Shown: positions 19,791 to 29,197, counted from the first letter of the stretch. The stretch: DNA of 52,161 nt from Bacillus sp. UNC41MFS5 (GCF_000686805.1 NZ_JMLP01000026.1:1-52161), one strand, 5' to 3'. The notes: generated from the letters alone by a model not told the origin. A program made the numbers and translations.

Positions 19791-19812
19791 TGAAAGAATT
19801 AGAACCCGGTTA

Positions 19813-20088
19813 CTAAAAGGGCGATTCGGTGGAGCCAATTCTTTCTTCATTGATGATGGTATACATTTCTGCGGCTTCTTCCTTGCGTGTGGTATCTTGA
19901 ATCCTGTCAATCCTTGCCGTTACCTTTCTTTGCCCTAAACGAATCGTTAATTCATCGCCGACTTTTACCGTTGAACTGGCCTTTGCCTCTTTCCCATTAA
20001 TCTCAATTCGTCCTTGATCCGATACCTCTTTTGCCAATGTCCTTCTTTTGATTAAACGAGAAACTTTTAAAAATTTATCAAGACGCAT
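19813..20088 (-). CDS. rqcP: S4-domain ribosome quality control factor RqcP (YabO)
   Basis: A 91-residue protein built on an S4 RNA-binding domain (MRLDKFLKVSRLIKRRTLAKEVSDQG, then ING and KVGDELTIRLGQ) similar to Hsp15. In B. subtilis YabO/RqcP works with RqcH on obstructed 50S subunits during C-terminal alanine tailing. Start has GAGGGGG 9 nt upstream; it follows yabN by 17 nt. Function is assigned from close resemblance to YabO and from synteny. Confidence 0.92.
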   Translation of the reverse strand: MRLDKFLKVSRLIKRRTLAKEVSDQGRIEINGKEAKASSTVKVGDELTIRLGQRKVTARIDRIQDTTRKEEAAEMYTIINEERIGSTESPF

Positions 20089-20105
20089 GTAGTTGTCCCC
20101 CTCTT

Positions 20106-21575
20106 TTATAATCCCTTAACTTTTGCCTCATCCCAATATTGGTCAAGTTGTTCAAGTGTATGTTCCTCAAATGTCCTGCTGCTTTCCTTTACCCTTTCCT
20201 CGACAAACTGAAACCGGCGTGTAAACTTTTCATTGGTTTCAAACAAAGCTTCTTCTGGATGAATCTTTAAGAATCTGGCGACATTCACAAACGCAAATAA
20301 TAAATCACCAAATTCCCCTTTCGCACGTTTCATGCCTTCTTCTGTTCCATCTAGTTCCTGCACAAATTCTTCGAGTTCTTCTTTCACTTTCTCCAAAGCA
20401 GGGGTAATTTCCTGCCAATCAAAGCCAACCTTGGCAGCTTTCTTTTGTAGTTCATAGGCTCTTAACAGATTGGGTAGTGCCATTGACACACCCTCAAGTA
20501 AAGAGGTGGGTTCTTCTTCACCCTTTTCCTGTTTCTTAATCTCCTGCCAATTTCGAACGACCTCTTCTGCATTCTCTGCCTCAACATTTCCGAACACATG
20601 GGGATGGCGTCGAATCATTTTTGCTGATAATCCCTCAATAATATCATCTATCGAAAAATAACCATCATCCTCGCCAATTTGCGCATGGAGCAAGACCTGC
20701 AACAGTACATCACCAAGTTCTTCGATTAAATGATCAATATCTCCACTATTTATCGCATCAATAACTTCGAAGGTTTCTTCAATTAAATATTTCTTTAAGG
20801 ATTCATGTGTTTGCTCCCGATCCCATGGACAGCCAGTAGGACTCCTGAGTTCGGCAATAATTTCCCTGAGCTTTGAAAAATTCTTCAACAGAATTTGTTC
20901 CTCTTTGACTGGCGGGATATAAACAGACGTTAAATTGTTGATCGATACATTTCGATCCAACTCGTACAAAGGTACTTTCTCGATAATTTCCTGGCTGCTT
21001 CCTGCTGCCGTTACAATATACACCAAATAATCATCAGGTAATTTTTCCATTAACGTTAATTTCACGTTGGAAGCAACAAATTGATCGTAAACTTGGCCAA
21101 TGATCATATGTTGTTCAATCTGCAACTGCTCTTTGGATAGTGATGTCCCATCAAGCAATTGGAATCCTTCAATGGGGTCAATTTTTAACGACGTAAATAA
21201 GGCGTCAATAAAACTTTGACCGCCGCCAATCGTAATCTCTATCTCTCGCTTTGGACCATACTCTAAAAGGAGCTGTACGGTCCGCTCCGCCACAAGCGGA
21301 TGGCCTGGGACCGCATAAACCACCGTCTCGCGGCCGGCCTTACGCAATAGTGTCTGAACAATTTCTTCATATACATCCTCAAATTGATCATGTTTTTCAT
21401 AAATCGCATCAAACGAAAGATAAGTAAATCCTTCTTTCTCTAACTCAGCGACAACAGGATGCTCCTTCGTCCGTAAAAATACCTCTCCTGCGTTCATTAA
21501 TTTCTTATACACTCCAACGGGAAGCTGCGCTAAATCTCCTGCACCTAAACCAAGAATCTCAATCTTTTTCACCAT
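20106..21575 (-). CDS. yabN: Bifunctional tetrapyrrole methylase-like / MazG NTP pyrophosphohydrolase (YabN)
   Basis: A natural fusion of 489 residues. The N-terminal half (1-220) resembles SAM-dependent tetrapyrrole methylases (EILGLGAGDLAQLPVGVYK, YAVPGHPLVAERTVQ). The C-terminal half (about 230-489) is MazG with SPTGCPWDREQTHESLKKYL, EETFEVIDAI, EELGDVLLQVLLHAQI and a second repeat KGEFGDLLFAFVNVARF; the E-rich helices bind magnesium for NTP hydrolysis. It probably cleans up aberrant nucleotides. Its start overlaps the end of yabM by 7 nt. Confidence 0.94.
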   Translation of the reverse strand: MVKKIEILGLGAGDLAQLPVGVYKKLMNAGEVFLRTKEHPVVAELEKEGFTYLSFDAIYEKHDQFEDVYEEIVQTLLRKAGRETVVYAVPGHPLVAERTVQLLLEYGPKREIEITIGGGQSFIDALFTSLKIDPIEGFQLLDGTSLSKEQLQIEQHMIIGQVYDQFVASNVKLTLMEKLPDDYLVYIVTAAGSSQEIIEKVPLYELDRNVSINNLTSVYIPPVKEEQILLKNFSKLREIIAELRSPTGCPWDREQTHESLKKYLIEETFEVIDAINSGDIDHLIEELGDVLLQVLLHAQIGEDDGYFSIDDIIEGLSAKMIRRHPHVFGNVEAENAEEVVRNWQEIKKQEKGEEEPTSLLEGVSMALPNLLRAYELQKKAAKVGFDWQEITPALEKVKEELEEFVQELDGTEEGMKRAKGEFGDLLFAFVNVARFLKIHPEEALFETNEKFTRRFQFVEERVKESSRTFEEHTLEQLDQYWDEAKVKGL

Positions 21576-23185
21576 TTATTCCTATCCTTTCGGGCCATTA
21601 ATTTTATTAATTTACTTCCAAATGGAAATAATGATAGTTCTTCTTCACGAAACACTCTCCCCCTAATCATCACGAATAAGAAGAGCAATCCACCTAATAT
21701 AGCGGAACTTAGCGATTGAAAGACGGATTCGATTCGTCCAACATCGCCTGTGCCCAATAAATATAAATAAACTTTTAAAAAGACGACCATAACTGCTGCC
21801 GCCATGATCACCGTCCATGAAAAGCGCAGAGAAAATAGCGAAATCCTGGTAATCTTTTTAAATTGAACGAATAACAGAACTGTGACGAGACATAGTGAAA
21901 TCAGTGATGAAATGGCAGCACCCATTGTTCCATATAAGGGAACGAACACACCATTTAGTATATATTTTACTGGAAAGGCAAGGGCAGCCGCGATGGCAGG
22001 AAAAAGCATGACACCCAGCCCTTGCATAATTGCAATAATCGTTGATGTAATCGATGTAAATAGAATCATAAAGCCAAGCACACCGATGACCTCAGACCCC
22101 GCATTATTTTCAAAAAGCATCGTATTGGTTGGTTCAATAATAGCCCATAGTCCGGCCGATGCCCCGACACCAATAATCACACTTACCTTAAGGGCTACTT
22201 GAATTTTGTGTTGCAAAAATTCCGGTTTGGCAGATAAACGTTCTTTTGTAATTAAGGGGACAAGTGTTAAAGACATCGAGGTCGCGGCAATGGTACCTAA
22301 CTGAATAAGCGGCTGCCCCCGATCAAATATCCCCTTAAGGCTCTTAGCCATGTCTTTTTCAATTCCGCTTGAGACAAGCAGGGAGAAGAGATTTAACGAA
22401 TCCCCTAACTGGATAAAAATCATCAGCATCCCGCTGATACAAATCGTTAGACCTTGAAAAATCAGTGCCTTTAGGATCTTTTTGGCCTCGCCAGCATAGT
22501 TTTGAAACATACCTGGACTGGGTGCTATTACCTTCCATTCTTTACGAATCCACAAAAACATAAACAAGATGATTCCTGAGACCAAACTGCCTGTAATGGA
22601 GCCAAACATGGCCCCTCCGCCAACAAGATACAGTGAATAGCCCTTTTTCTTAAAAAGATATGCCAGAAAGAGGATGGTTACCACCCTAGTTGATTGTTCC
22701 CCCACCTGGGATAAGGCGGTTGGAACCATGTCGCCAATACCTTGGAAATAACCGCGTAAGATTGACATCAGCGGAAACATCAAAAACACGATGGAGACAA
22801 CCCGTAAAAGAATAGCTAGCTGCGGGTCATTCATCCAAACAGCGATGCTGCCCGCCCCAAAATAAAGAATCAAGAAACAAAGAAAACCAAATAATTGCAA
22901 ATAAATAAAGGAGAAAAACAGCAGAAGACGTGATTTGATATCGTCACCTTTTAGTTTCTGCTCCGCATACAGCTTAGAAATAACAACAGGAAAACCTGTC
23001 GTCGACAGAACGATGGCAATTCCATAAAACGGGTACACCTGTTGGTATATGTAAAAACCGGTATCGCCGACAATATTTTGAAAAGGAATTCGGTAAAAGG
23101 CACTTAAAATTTTTGTAACCAGTGCCGCTACCATTAAAATAAAAGCCCCTCTTAGCAGAGCCTTAGATTGATTCACAGACTTCAT
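21569..23185 (-). CDS. yabM: Polysaccharide/lipid flippase family protein YabM (SpoVB-like)
   Basis: A 538-residue membrane protein with about 14 TM helices, of the MOP superfamily that includes SpoVB, Wzx and MurJ-type flippases. The start LLRGAFILMVAALVTKILSAFYRIPFQNIVGDTG and the segment YPFYGIAIVLSTTGFPVVISKLYAEQ are characteristic. Substrate is unknown; a lipid-linked envelope precursor is likely. Start has GGTAGGTG. It lies downstream of spoVT, separated by a 550-nt repeat-rich gap, and is coupled to yabN. Confidence 0.9.
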   Translation of the reverse strand: MKSVNQSKALLRGAFILMVAALVTKILSAFYRIPFQNIVGDTGFYIYQQVYPFYGIAIVLSTTGFPVVISKLYAEQKLKGDDIKSRLLLFFSFIYLQLFGFLCFLILYFGAGSIAVWMNDPQLAILLRVVSIVFLMFPLMSILRGYFQGIGDMVPTALSQVGEQSTRVVTILFLAYLFKKKGYSLYLVGGGAMFGSITGSLVSGIILFMFLWIRKEWKVIAPSPGMFQNYAGEAKKILKALIFQGLTICISGMLMIFIQLGDSLNLFSLLVSSGIEKDMAKSLKGIFDRGQPLIQLGTIAATSMSLTLVPLITKERLSAKPEFLQHKIQVALKVSVIIGVGASAGLWAIIEPTNTMLFENNAGSEVIGVLGFMILFTSITSTIIAIMQGLGVMLFPAIAAALAFPVKYILNGVFVPLYGTMGAAISSLISLCLVTVLLFVQFKKITRISLFSLRFSWTVIMAAAVMVVFLKVYLYLLGTGDVGRIESVFQSLSSAILGGLLFLFVMIRGRVFREEELSLFPFGSKLIKLMARKDRNKW

Positions 23186-23202
23186 TCATTCACCTACCAA
23201 AT

Positions 23203-23350
23203 AGAAAAGCGGAAGCGCCCGTTTAGCGGCGTATGGACTGGAGCACTTTGACCGAGATAAAGGAAAAACGGAGAACGTTAGTGAGCCGATGTTGACTTAT
23301 CGACGGGAAAAGGGCGAAGTACACTAGCCGCTGGGCGCTGGAGCTAGACA
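23203..23350. repeat. Short palindromic interspersed element, copy A (148 bp)
   Basis: Begins GAAAAGCGGAAGCGCCC and ends GGGCGCTGGAGCTAGACA. The ends pair: AGCGCCC with GGGCGCT and AGCGGC with GCCGCT, giving a long stem with a large interior. Two shorter copies with the same ends but different interiors are at 35200-35241 (opposite orientation) and 41242-41306. It is non-coding and lies in the gap between spoVT and yabM, richer in G+C than its surroundings. Confidence 0.8.
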
Positions 23351-23442
23351 TTAAAATACAAACTCGAAGGTTATTATATCATGGAGAGAGCTTATTTAAA
23401 CTAATAAAAGGCAAAGGATGTTCATTGGTGATTATGGCACCC

Positions 23443-23690
23443 TGTTGATTGGAGCGGAGGGCACGAAGACTCCTGCGGGAGTATGGGGCAGGGGAGACCC
23501 CGCATGCGCTGAAAGCGCCGAGGAGAAGAAATGCGGAAGCTCCTTGTTCAGCCCCGACAAGCGCTGGAGGGCCTGACGTTGAAGTCGTTCTTTGACTTCA
23601 GCGGCAGGACCGAACCGACCTCGAGGGGCTGGAGCTGGAAGGCTCCCCGCAACGCCCGCGAACCGCTCGTGCCTGGAGCGAAAATCAACA
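23443..23690. repeat. Interspersed element with TGTTGATT ends (248 bp)
   Basis: Terminal inverted repeats TGTTGATT / AATCAACA are followed inward at the same distance by GGCAC-type sequence. The interior is G+C rich with small hairpins (ACTCC/GGGAGT, GGGG/CCCC). I associate such elements with many Bacillaceae genomes, but could not check. A reading frame runs across it into spoVT on the minus strand but looks like an artefact. Together with copy A it fills most of the 550-nt gap between yabM and spoVT. Confidence 0.75.
23527..23640. repeat. Probable nested insertion of the GCGGAAGC-type element
   Basis: Inside the 248-bp element, a segment begins ATGCGGAAGCTCC and ends GGGGCTGGAGCTGGA, the same end pattern as copies A-C. 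Removing it joins GCGCCGAGG to AGGCTCCCCGC, restoring what looks like a continuous host element. It contains an internal hairpin (TTGAAGTCG/CTTTGACTTCA). Exact boundaries and any target duplication cannot be fixed from one copy. Confidence 0.55.
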
Positions 23691-23710
23691 GGCCAGTTTA
23701 ACAGAGCCAA

Positions 23711-23742
23711 ATAAAAAAGACAGCTCTCGCTGCCTTTTTTAT
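23711..23742 (-). terminator. Terminator after spoVT
   Basis: Long stem AAAAAAGACAGC / GCTGCCTTTTTT with a 4-nt loop and one internal mismatch, overlapping the spoVT stop codon and giving a T run on the minus strand. Confidence 0.88.
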
Positions 23743-24275
23743 GATTCCATTTGTCGAGCGAGGAAGCCAGCTGCGGTTTCAACCGCCTTTTGTTCCACTT
23801 CGCCAAGAGTTCCTTCTTTAGAAAAAATAATAACTGCTCCGATTGGGTCACCATTTGCAATAATAGGTCCAATCGTATAGGAAGTTACCGCTTCCTCATT
23901 TCCATCCACTAAGGCAATGTCGCCCTTTTGCGTGTTCAAGATGGAATTTCGTTCTTCCATGGACTTTTCAATGACTTCACTAATATTTTTATTTAAGTAT
24001 TCCTTCTTAGAACCGCCAGCCATTGCGATAACAGAGTCTCTATCACAAATTAAAACAGGGTTTCCAAGGCTATCAAAAAGTGCTTCAGCATATTCTTTGG
24101 CAAAATCACCCAATTCACTAATAGGTGAATATTTTTTCAAGATGACTTCTCCGTCTCGATCTACAAAGATCTCTAACGGATCCCCTTCGCGTATACGCAA
24201 AGTTCTGCGTATTTCTTTGGGAATGACAACACGACCCAAATCATCGATTCGACGAACTATTCCAGTTGCTTTCAT
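23739..24275 (-). CDS. spoVT: Stage V sporulation transcription factor SpoVT
   Basis: Forespore AbrB-family regulator that tunes sigma-G genes and germination traits. The N-terminal swapped-hairpin DNA-binding domain (residues 1-53) begins MKATGIVRRIDDLGRVVIPK. The C-terminal GAF-like domain ends with GAVIIFSKEGTLGEVEQKAVETAAGFLARQ. The start used gives 178 residues, identical in length to B. subtilis SpoVT, with GTGAGG 9 nt upstream; the reading frame stays open upstream but that part is promoter DNA. A sigma-G promoter lies about 90 nt before the start. Confidence 0.97.
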   Translation of the reverse strand: MKATGIVRRIDDLGRVVIPKEIRRTLRIREGDPLEIFVDRDGEVILKKYSPISELGDFAKEYAEALFDSLGNPVLICDRDSVIAMAGGSKKEYLNKNISEVIEKSMEERNSILNTQKGDIALVDGNEEAVTSYTIGPIIANGDPIGAVIIFSKEGTLGEVEQKAVETAAGFLARQMES

Positions 24276-24361
24276 CCAATGTTGCCTCACTTTCATCTGA
24301 TGATTATTCAACTTGGTAATGATCTCTTTCCTGAAATTGTAATCATCACCAACTTTGAACT

Positions 24362-24391
24362 TAGTATCTTTCATCTGGAAAGTTATATACA
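24362..24391 (-). promoter_or_regulatory. Sigma-G promoter of spoVT
   Basis: Minus strand TGTATA, 17-nt spacer, GATACTA: close to the sigma-G pattern TGNATA-17/18-CATACTA. B. subtilis spoVT is known to depend on sigma-G. Confidence 0.65.
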
Positions 24392-24421
24392 TAAACGTAA
24401 TATTTTTTCAAATATATTAGA

Positions 24422-24441
24422 ATTATCCCAAATTGGATAAT
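24422..24441 (-). terminator. Possible weak terminator after mfd
   Basis: ATTATCC / GGATAAT hairpin with a 6-nt loop, about 60 nt after the mfd stop, with only a mixed A/T tail. It could limit read-through of mfd into spoVT. Confidence 0.35.
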
Positions 24442-24500
24442 GCTTCATTTCTCTGGAATGATTCGGTCAAACCGATTAATTCTGTGTTGGCCAATTCCCC

Positions 24501-27500
24501 TTAATTTACGGGATTTTCATGGCCCTTTTTGGCTTTGGACACGCCCTTAACCATTTCAAAGACAATGTTCAACCATTGTGACACAGGATAATCCTTGATC
24601 TTAATAACAATTTTCAGTCGAGGACCTTCCATTCCTGGAGAAACATTTCGGCCAAACTGACTGCCAATTTGGAAAATCTTACTTCCATCAATGGTGTTGG
24701 TCACCTCTTCATTTATTAAAATGGTTACTTCTTGTTTCGCCTGTTTAATTTGTTCCACACCATTTAGAAGAGCATAAACCTTCATTTCAGCTATCTGAAA
24801 TAAAGAGGCAACCTCTTCTGGATACTCACCAAAACGGTCGAGCATTTCCGATTCAAGTTCCTCAATATCGTCGAGGGACTCAGAACCCCTGAACCGTTTA
24901 TACATCTCTATCTTTTGATGCCCATCCTTAATATATGTATCAGGAATATAAGCATCAATTTCAAGGTCAATTTCGACTGATTTTTTTACAGCTGTTCCAG
25001 CCACGCCAATGGTTACCTTTCGCTCTTCAATAGCGTCTTTTAACATCTGGGAATAAAGGTCAAAACCAACAGAGTCAATAAAGCCATGCTGTTGGGCACC
25101 TAATAAATTACCAGCTCCTCTGATTGATAAATCACGCATGGCAATTTTAAAACCAGAACCTAATTCGGTAAATTCCTTAATAGCTTGAAGACGCTTTTCT
25201 GCAACTTCCGTTAAGACTTTATCTTTTCGATAAGTGAAATAGGCATAGGCGACACGATTTGAACGACCGACGCGACCACGGAGTTGATAAAGCTGAGAAA
25301 GACCCATTCGATCCGCATCAAAAACGATCAAGGTGTTTACATTCGGTATGTCCACACCGGTTTCAATGATGGTGGTACTAACAAGAACATCAAATTCACC
25401 CGCTAAAAAGCCGATCATCACCGTTTCCAATTCATTTTCTGACATCTGACCATGAGCACAAACTACGCGTGCATCCGGCACAAGCATCGATATTTCTTCC
25501 GCTTTTCGCTCAATATCTTCCACCCTGTTATATAAATAATAAACTTGTCCGTCCCGGGCTAGTTCCCTTTCGATTGCTTCCCGCACCAATGATCCATTAT
25601 ATTCCATTACATACGTTTGGACAGGGAATCGGTTTTCAGGCGGCGTTTCGATGACCGATAAATCTCGGACACCAAGCATGGACATATGCAGCGTTCGAGG
25701 GATCGGTGTTGCCGTCAAGGTTAAGACATCAACATTTGTTTTTAGTTTCTTAATTTTTTCCTTATGGGTAACTCCAAAACGCTGCTCTTCATCAATAATC
25801 AACAGGCCTAAATCACGGTAAACAATATCTTTGGATAGCAGGCGGTGTGTTCCTACGACAATATCAATTGTCCCTGCCTTTAATCCTTTAATCGTTTCTG
25901 TTTGTTGTTTTTTCGAACGGAAGCGGTTTAACAGGCTAATATTAATCGGATAATCCTGAAACCTTTCCCGTAAAGTTTCATGATGCTGCTGGGCCAAAAT
26001 GGTAGTTGGGACCAGAAAAGCTACCTGCTTGCCATCAGCAATGGCCTTAAAGGCGGCCCGAATCGCTACCTCTGTTTTTCCATAGCCAACATCCCCGCAA
26101 AGGAGTCGATCCATTGGACGCGGCCTTTCCATGTCTTTTTTAATCTCATGAATAGAGCGCAACTGATCGTCTGTTTCTTGATACGCAAATGATGTTTCGA
26201 AATCTTTTTGCAAATCGCCATCAGGGGTATAGGCATAGCCAACGGCTGCTTCCCGTTCTGCATATAATTTAATTAAATCATCGGCAATATCTTGAACAGA
26301 AGATTGAACCTTCTTCTTGACCTTTTTCCAATCCGTTCCGCCCAGCTTATAAATCTTTGGCTCTTTACCTTCCGAACCAACATACTTCATGACCAGGTCA
26401 ATCTGTTCGACAGGTACGTACAGTTTGTCTGTTCCTTGATAACGGATATGGAGATAATCCTTATGAATACCGTTAATGACAAGTGTTTCAATCCCTAAAT
26501 ACTTACCGATACCATGATTGACGTGGACTACAAGATCACCGATTTTTAACTCAGAGTAACTTTTAATTCTTTCAGCATTTGATAGTTTTTGGCGATTAGT
26601 AGATTTTTTGACACGTTTATTAAATAGTTCTTCCTCAGTAATAACCGCTATTTTCTGTATGGACAGTTCAAAACCTGTTTGCAGATTCCCGTGCATAATT
26701 TGAACTTTACCAGGAAGCAGCTGTTGTCCGCTCTTAATCACGCTCGCACTGATCTCATAATCCTCGAGGACACGCTCTAGCTTTTTAACCCGTTCTTCAT
26801 CAGGTCCTAAAAATAAAATAGAATAATTGCCTTTTTTCCAGCGGTCGACTTCTGCTTTTAACAAATGCATCTGACCGTGGAAGTTTTGCATTTGCTTGCA
26901 GGAAATATTGATAATATTTTGTGGGCTGGTATTTGCCACATGCCGCAAAAATAAGGACATATAAACGATCGGCCATTCCTTTTTTTGCAAAAATACAGTA
27001 AGGTCATGAGAAATATGTAAATCATGGACAATCTGACCGGTGCCAAGTAAACTTGTATACCATTCTGCCTCTTCTTTTACTAATGAATCATTCATTTCTT
27101 GAACTCGGCTTATTTCGTCAATAAATACAAGTCCATTTCTTGGCAGGTAGTCTAGTAGACTACTAGCGCTATCGTAGGCTAGTGATAGGTATTTAAAGAC
27201 TTGGTCAGGCTTCTGTCCATTTTTTAATTGCTCTAATTCAAAACTGATATTCTGTGACAGTTGCATTTTTGCCTTATCATCCTTCAGATTTCGAAGGCTT
27301 TTCCCTAACCCTGCTTCAAGCTTCTCAACAATTTGGCTATAATTCTCTGCTTCCAATAATACCTCTGTTGCCGGTCCAATCTGAATCTCTGAAACCTTTT
27401 CCTTCGAACGTTGATCTTCTAATGAAAAGGAACGAATCGAGTCGATTTCTGTGTCAAATAATTCAATTCGGAGCGGATTGGCCTCCGTTAGCGGATAAAT

Positions 27501-28046
27501 ATCAATAATCCCGCCTCTTACACTAAATTCTCCCGGCGTTGTCACCATTTCTGCTCGAACATACCCCATTTTGACAAATGTGTTTAAGGTGTGGTCGATA
27601 TTTATATCTTCTCCTAATTTTAATGAGAGTTGGTATTTCTCCCATATTGACTTAGGTGGGACAATTTTCTTTAATCCTGCAATGGGGACGATTAATATTC
27701 CTTTTTTATGCTTGCTCCAGTAGTTTAAGGCCTCAATTCTTTGTGCTTTTAATTCAGGACTGGCAATACTCATTTCAGCAGCAATTAACTCATTGGCAGG
27801 AAAAAGGAAAACTTCCTTCTCGCTTAATAGATTGACAATATCATCATAAAGTTTTTGGGCTTGTAATAGATTATGGGTGACGAGCATGATTGGCCTTTGC
27901 ATTTGTTCGTAAATAGATGCGGTTAAAACCGTTCTAGACGAACCCGATAACCCGGCAATCAGCTGTTCCTTTAGGCCCTCTTCAACCCCTGCAATCACGG
28001 AATGGACATCTTCCTGCTTGAGGAATAACGATGTTAAAGCATTCAA
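24501..28046 (-). CDS. mfd: Transcription-repair coupling factor
   Basis: Removes RNA polymerase stalled at DNA damage and recruits UvrA. The order is: UvrB-like N-terminal module, RNA polymerase interaction domain near residue 495-570 (LKIGDLVVHVNHGIGKYLGI), and superfamily 2 translocase with Walker A LLCGDVGYGKTEVA and DEEQ box LLIIDEEQRFG. These are followed by TATPIPRTLHMSMLG, the relay/TRG region (SQLYQLRGRVGRSNR) and the C-terminal TRCF domain. Length 1181 is normal. The start is TTG with GGAGGAG 7 nt upstream; no ATG fits. It follows fin as in B. subtilis. Confidence 0.97.
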   Translation of the reverse strand: MNALTSLFLKQEDVHSVIAGVEEGLKEQLIAGLSGSSRTVLTASIYEQMQRPIMLVTHNLLQAQKLYDDIVNLLSEKEVFLFPANELIAAEMSIASPELKAQRIEALNYWSKHKKGILIVPIAGLKKIVPPKSIWEKYQLSLKLGEDINIDHTLNTFVKMGYVRAEMVTTPGEFSVRGGIIDIYPLTEANPLRIELFDTEIDSIRSFSLEDQRSKEKVSEIQIGPATEVLLEAENYSQIVEKLEAGLGKSLRNLKDDKAKMQLSQNISFELEQLKNGQKPDQVFKYLSLAYDSASSLLDYLPRNGLVFIDEISRVQEMNDSLVKEEAEWYTSLLGTGQIVHDLHISHDLTVFLQKKEWPIVYMSLFLRHVANTSPQNIINISCKQMQNFHGQMHLLKAEVDRWKKGNYSILFLGPDEERVKKLERVLEDYEISASVIKSGQQLLPGKVQIMHGNLQTGFELSIQKIAVITEEELFNKRVKKSTNRQKLSNAERIKSYSELKIGDLVVHVNHGIGKYLGIETLVINGIHKDYLHIRYQGTDKLYVPVEQIDLVMKYVGSEGKEPKIYKLGGTDWKKVKKKVQSSVQDIADDLIKLYAEREAAVGYAYTPDGDLQKDFETSFAYQETDDQLRSIHEIKKDMERPRPMDRLLCGDVGYGKTEVAIRAAFKAIADGKQVAFLVPTTILAQQHHETLRERFQDYPINISLLNRFRSKKQQTETIKGLKAGTIDIVVGTHRLLSKDIVYRDLGLLIIDEEQRFGVTHKEKIKKLKTNVDVLTLTATPIPRTLHMSMLGVRDLSVIETPPENRFPVQTYVMEYNGSLVREAIERELARDGQVYYLYNRVEDIERKAEEISMLVPDARVVCAHGQMSENELETVMIGFLAGEFDVLVSTTIIETGVDIPNVNTLIVFDADRMGLSQLYQLRGRVGRSNRVAYAYFTYRKDKVLTEVAEKRLQAIKEFTELGSGFKIAMRDLSIRGAGNLLGAQQHGFIDSVGFDLYSQMLKDAIEERKVTIGVAGTAVKKSVEIDLEIDAYIPDTYIKDGHQKIEMYKRFRGSESLDDIEELESEMLDRFGEYPEEVASLFQIAEMKVYALLNGVEQIKQAKQEVTILINEEVTNTIDGSKIFQIGSQFGRNVSPGMEGPRLKIVIKIKDYPVSQWLNIVFEMVKGVSKAKKGHENPVN

Positions 28047-28111
28047 GGTTTCTCCTCCCTCCTTCTTCCATCAAAAATCATATGATTATTCTTATTTTAG
28101 TAAATTATAAA

Positions 28112-28145
28112 TAGAAAAACGCTTTGGATAATCAGTCCAAAGCTG
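28112..28145 (-). terminator. Terminator after fin
   Basis: Stem GCTTTGGA / TCCAAAGC with a 7-nt loop and a T-rich tail (GTTTTTCTAT) in the transcript, directly after the fin stop codon. Confidence 0.75.
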
Positions 28146-28146
28146 G

Positions 28147-28377
28147 TTAGTGAATAAGGAAATCGTATTGGTGGTAATCTGGATTCCGTTCTAAAGCTTC
28201 TTGACAGTCTTCACAAATGGCTGTGATGTGAATATCGCCAGATGAGTCATACGCAACCATTTCCAGTCTTTCTTGATCATTTAATTTATGAAGACCGAGG
28301 GCTTCGCTGTGTATGGATGCTTTGTCAATCGAACCAAGGTTTGTACCACAATGCCGACAATGGTAATGGATGGCCAC
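28147..28377 (-). CDS. fin: Anti-sigma-F factor Fin (YabK)
   Basis: A 76-residue zinc-ribbon protein that in B. subtilis binds sigma-F and helps switch the forespore to sigma-G. The two CxxC pairs are visible as CRHC near residue 7 and CEDC near 55. The start codon is GTG with GGAGGGA 6 nt upstream. A near-perfect sigma-G type promoter stands about 30 nt further up, consistent with forespore expression; B. subtilis fin is also transcribed by sigma-F, which recognises related sequences. Confidence 0.93.
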   Translation of the reverse strand: MAIHYHCRHCGTNLGSIDKASIHSEALGLHKLNDQERLEMVAYDSSGDIHITAICEDCQEALERNPDYHQYDFLIH

Positions 28378-28408
28378 GCCAGTCCCTCCCTAATCTAGGA
28401 TTCCTTAA

Positions 28409-28439
28409 TAGTATGAACCTTCTGGGAGAAACTTATTCA
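28409..28439 (-). promoter_or_regulatory. Forespore (sigma-G / sigma-F type) promoter of fin
   Basis: Minus strand TGAATA, 18-nt spacer, CATACTA: an almost exact sigma-G consensus. It fits fin being a forespore gene. Confidence 0.75.
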
Positions 28440-28519
28440 ATTAGAAACCGCTATCATCACGACCCATCGTATCTTTATATTGGTTTATTGTATGAAACAA
28501 ATGGGTATTTCATGTATCA

Positions 28520-29083
28520 TCATGACTGATTATAATCATTCATTACCTGTAAGAAAGACTTCTTTAGCCACGATGCGCAGGCATCTGCACTTTTTTCCAC
28601 GGCCTCATCCATTAGCGCCTTTTCATCCGGACGAAAACGGCCAAGAACATAATCAGGCACACTCATTCCTGCTTGAGGGCGATCGATTCCAATTCTAATT
28701 CGGTTAAACTCCTGAGTGCCAAGATGAGCAACTGTTGACTTAATTCCATTATGTCCGCCTGGACTCCCTTTTTGCCTAAGTCTAATCTTTCCAACGGGCA
28801 AGTCAAGATCATCATAAATCACGAGCAGATCTTCTTCGGCAATTTCATAATAATCCATGACAGCTCTGATCGACTCGCCCGATAGATTCATATAAGTCAG
28901 CGGTTTTAACAAAATGACCTTTTCTCCGTTATAAAAACCCATTCCATACAGCCCTTTAAATTTAGACTGGTTAAGTGGAATTGAAAAAGTACTTGATAGT
29001 GCATCAATGACTTCGAATCCAATATTATGTCTTGTATGTTCATATTGTTTCCCAGGGTTACCTAAACCAACTATTAATTTCAT
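28520..29083 (-). CDS. pth: Peptidyl-tRNA hydrolase (SpoVC)
   Basis: Releases tRNA from prematurely dropped peptidyl-tRNA; essential, and known as spoVC in B. subtilis. Pth signatures are [20 protein letters not shown] with the catalytic histidine near residue 20, [19 protein letters not shown] and [27 protein letters not shown] and [11 protein letters not shown] follow. The ATG with AGGTGG 8 nt upstream gives 187 residues (B. subtilis 188); an 18-codon open extension upstream is rejected. It follows ctc. Confidence 0.96.
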   Translation of the reverse strand: MKLIVGLGNPGKQYEHTRHNIGFEVIDALSSTFSIPLNQSKFKGLYGMGFYNGEKVILLKPLTYMNLSGESIRAVMDYYEIAEEDLLVIYDDLDLPVGKIRLRQKGSPGGHNGIKSTVAHLGTQEFNRIRIGIDRPQAGMSVPDYVLGRFRPDEKALMDEAVEKSADACASWLKKSFLQVMNDYNQS

Positions 29084-29165
29084 TCTGGGTCCCACCTCTT
29101 CCGGTTTAGCCAACCTTTTAAATAATTTTCGAAACATCTTTTTTCTCCCATGAGAGTGTAATGAG

Positions 29166-29197
29166 GTAAAAGACGTAACCTTGTAAAGATTACGCCT
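29166..29197 (-). terminator. Probable terminator after ctc
   Basis: Stem GACGTAACC / GATTACGCC (two G-T or mismatched pairs) with a 7-nt loop and TTTTACC tail on the minus strand, between ctc and pth. A partial terminator would fit pth being expressed more widely than ctc. Confidence 0.5.

Noticed and set aside
23432..23872. 146-codon minus-strand frame between yabM and spoVT
   Set aside because: Runs through the interspersed repeat and into spoVT in another frame; Arg/Ala/Pro-rich product is typical of translated repeats.
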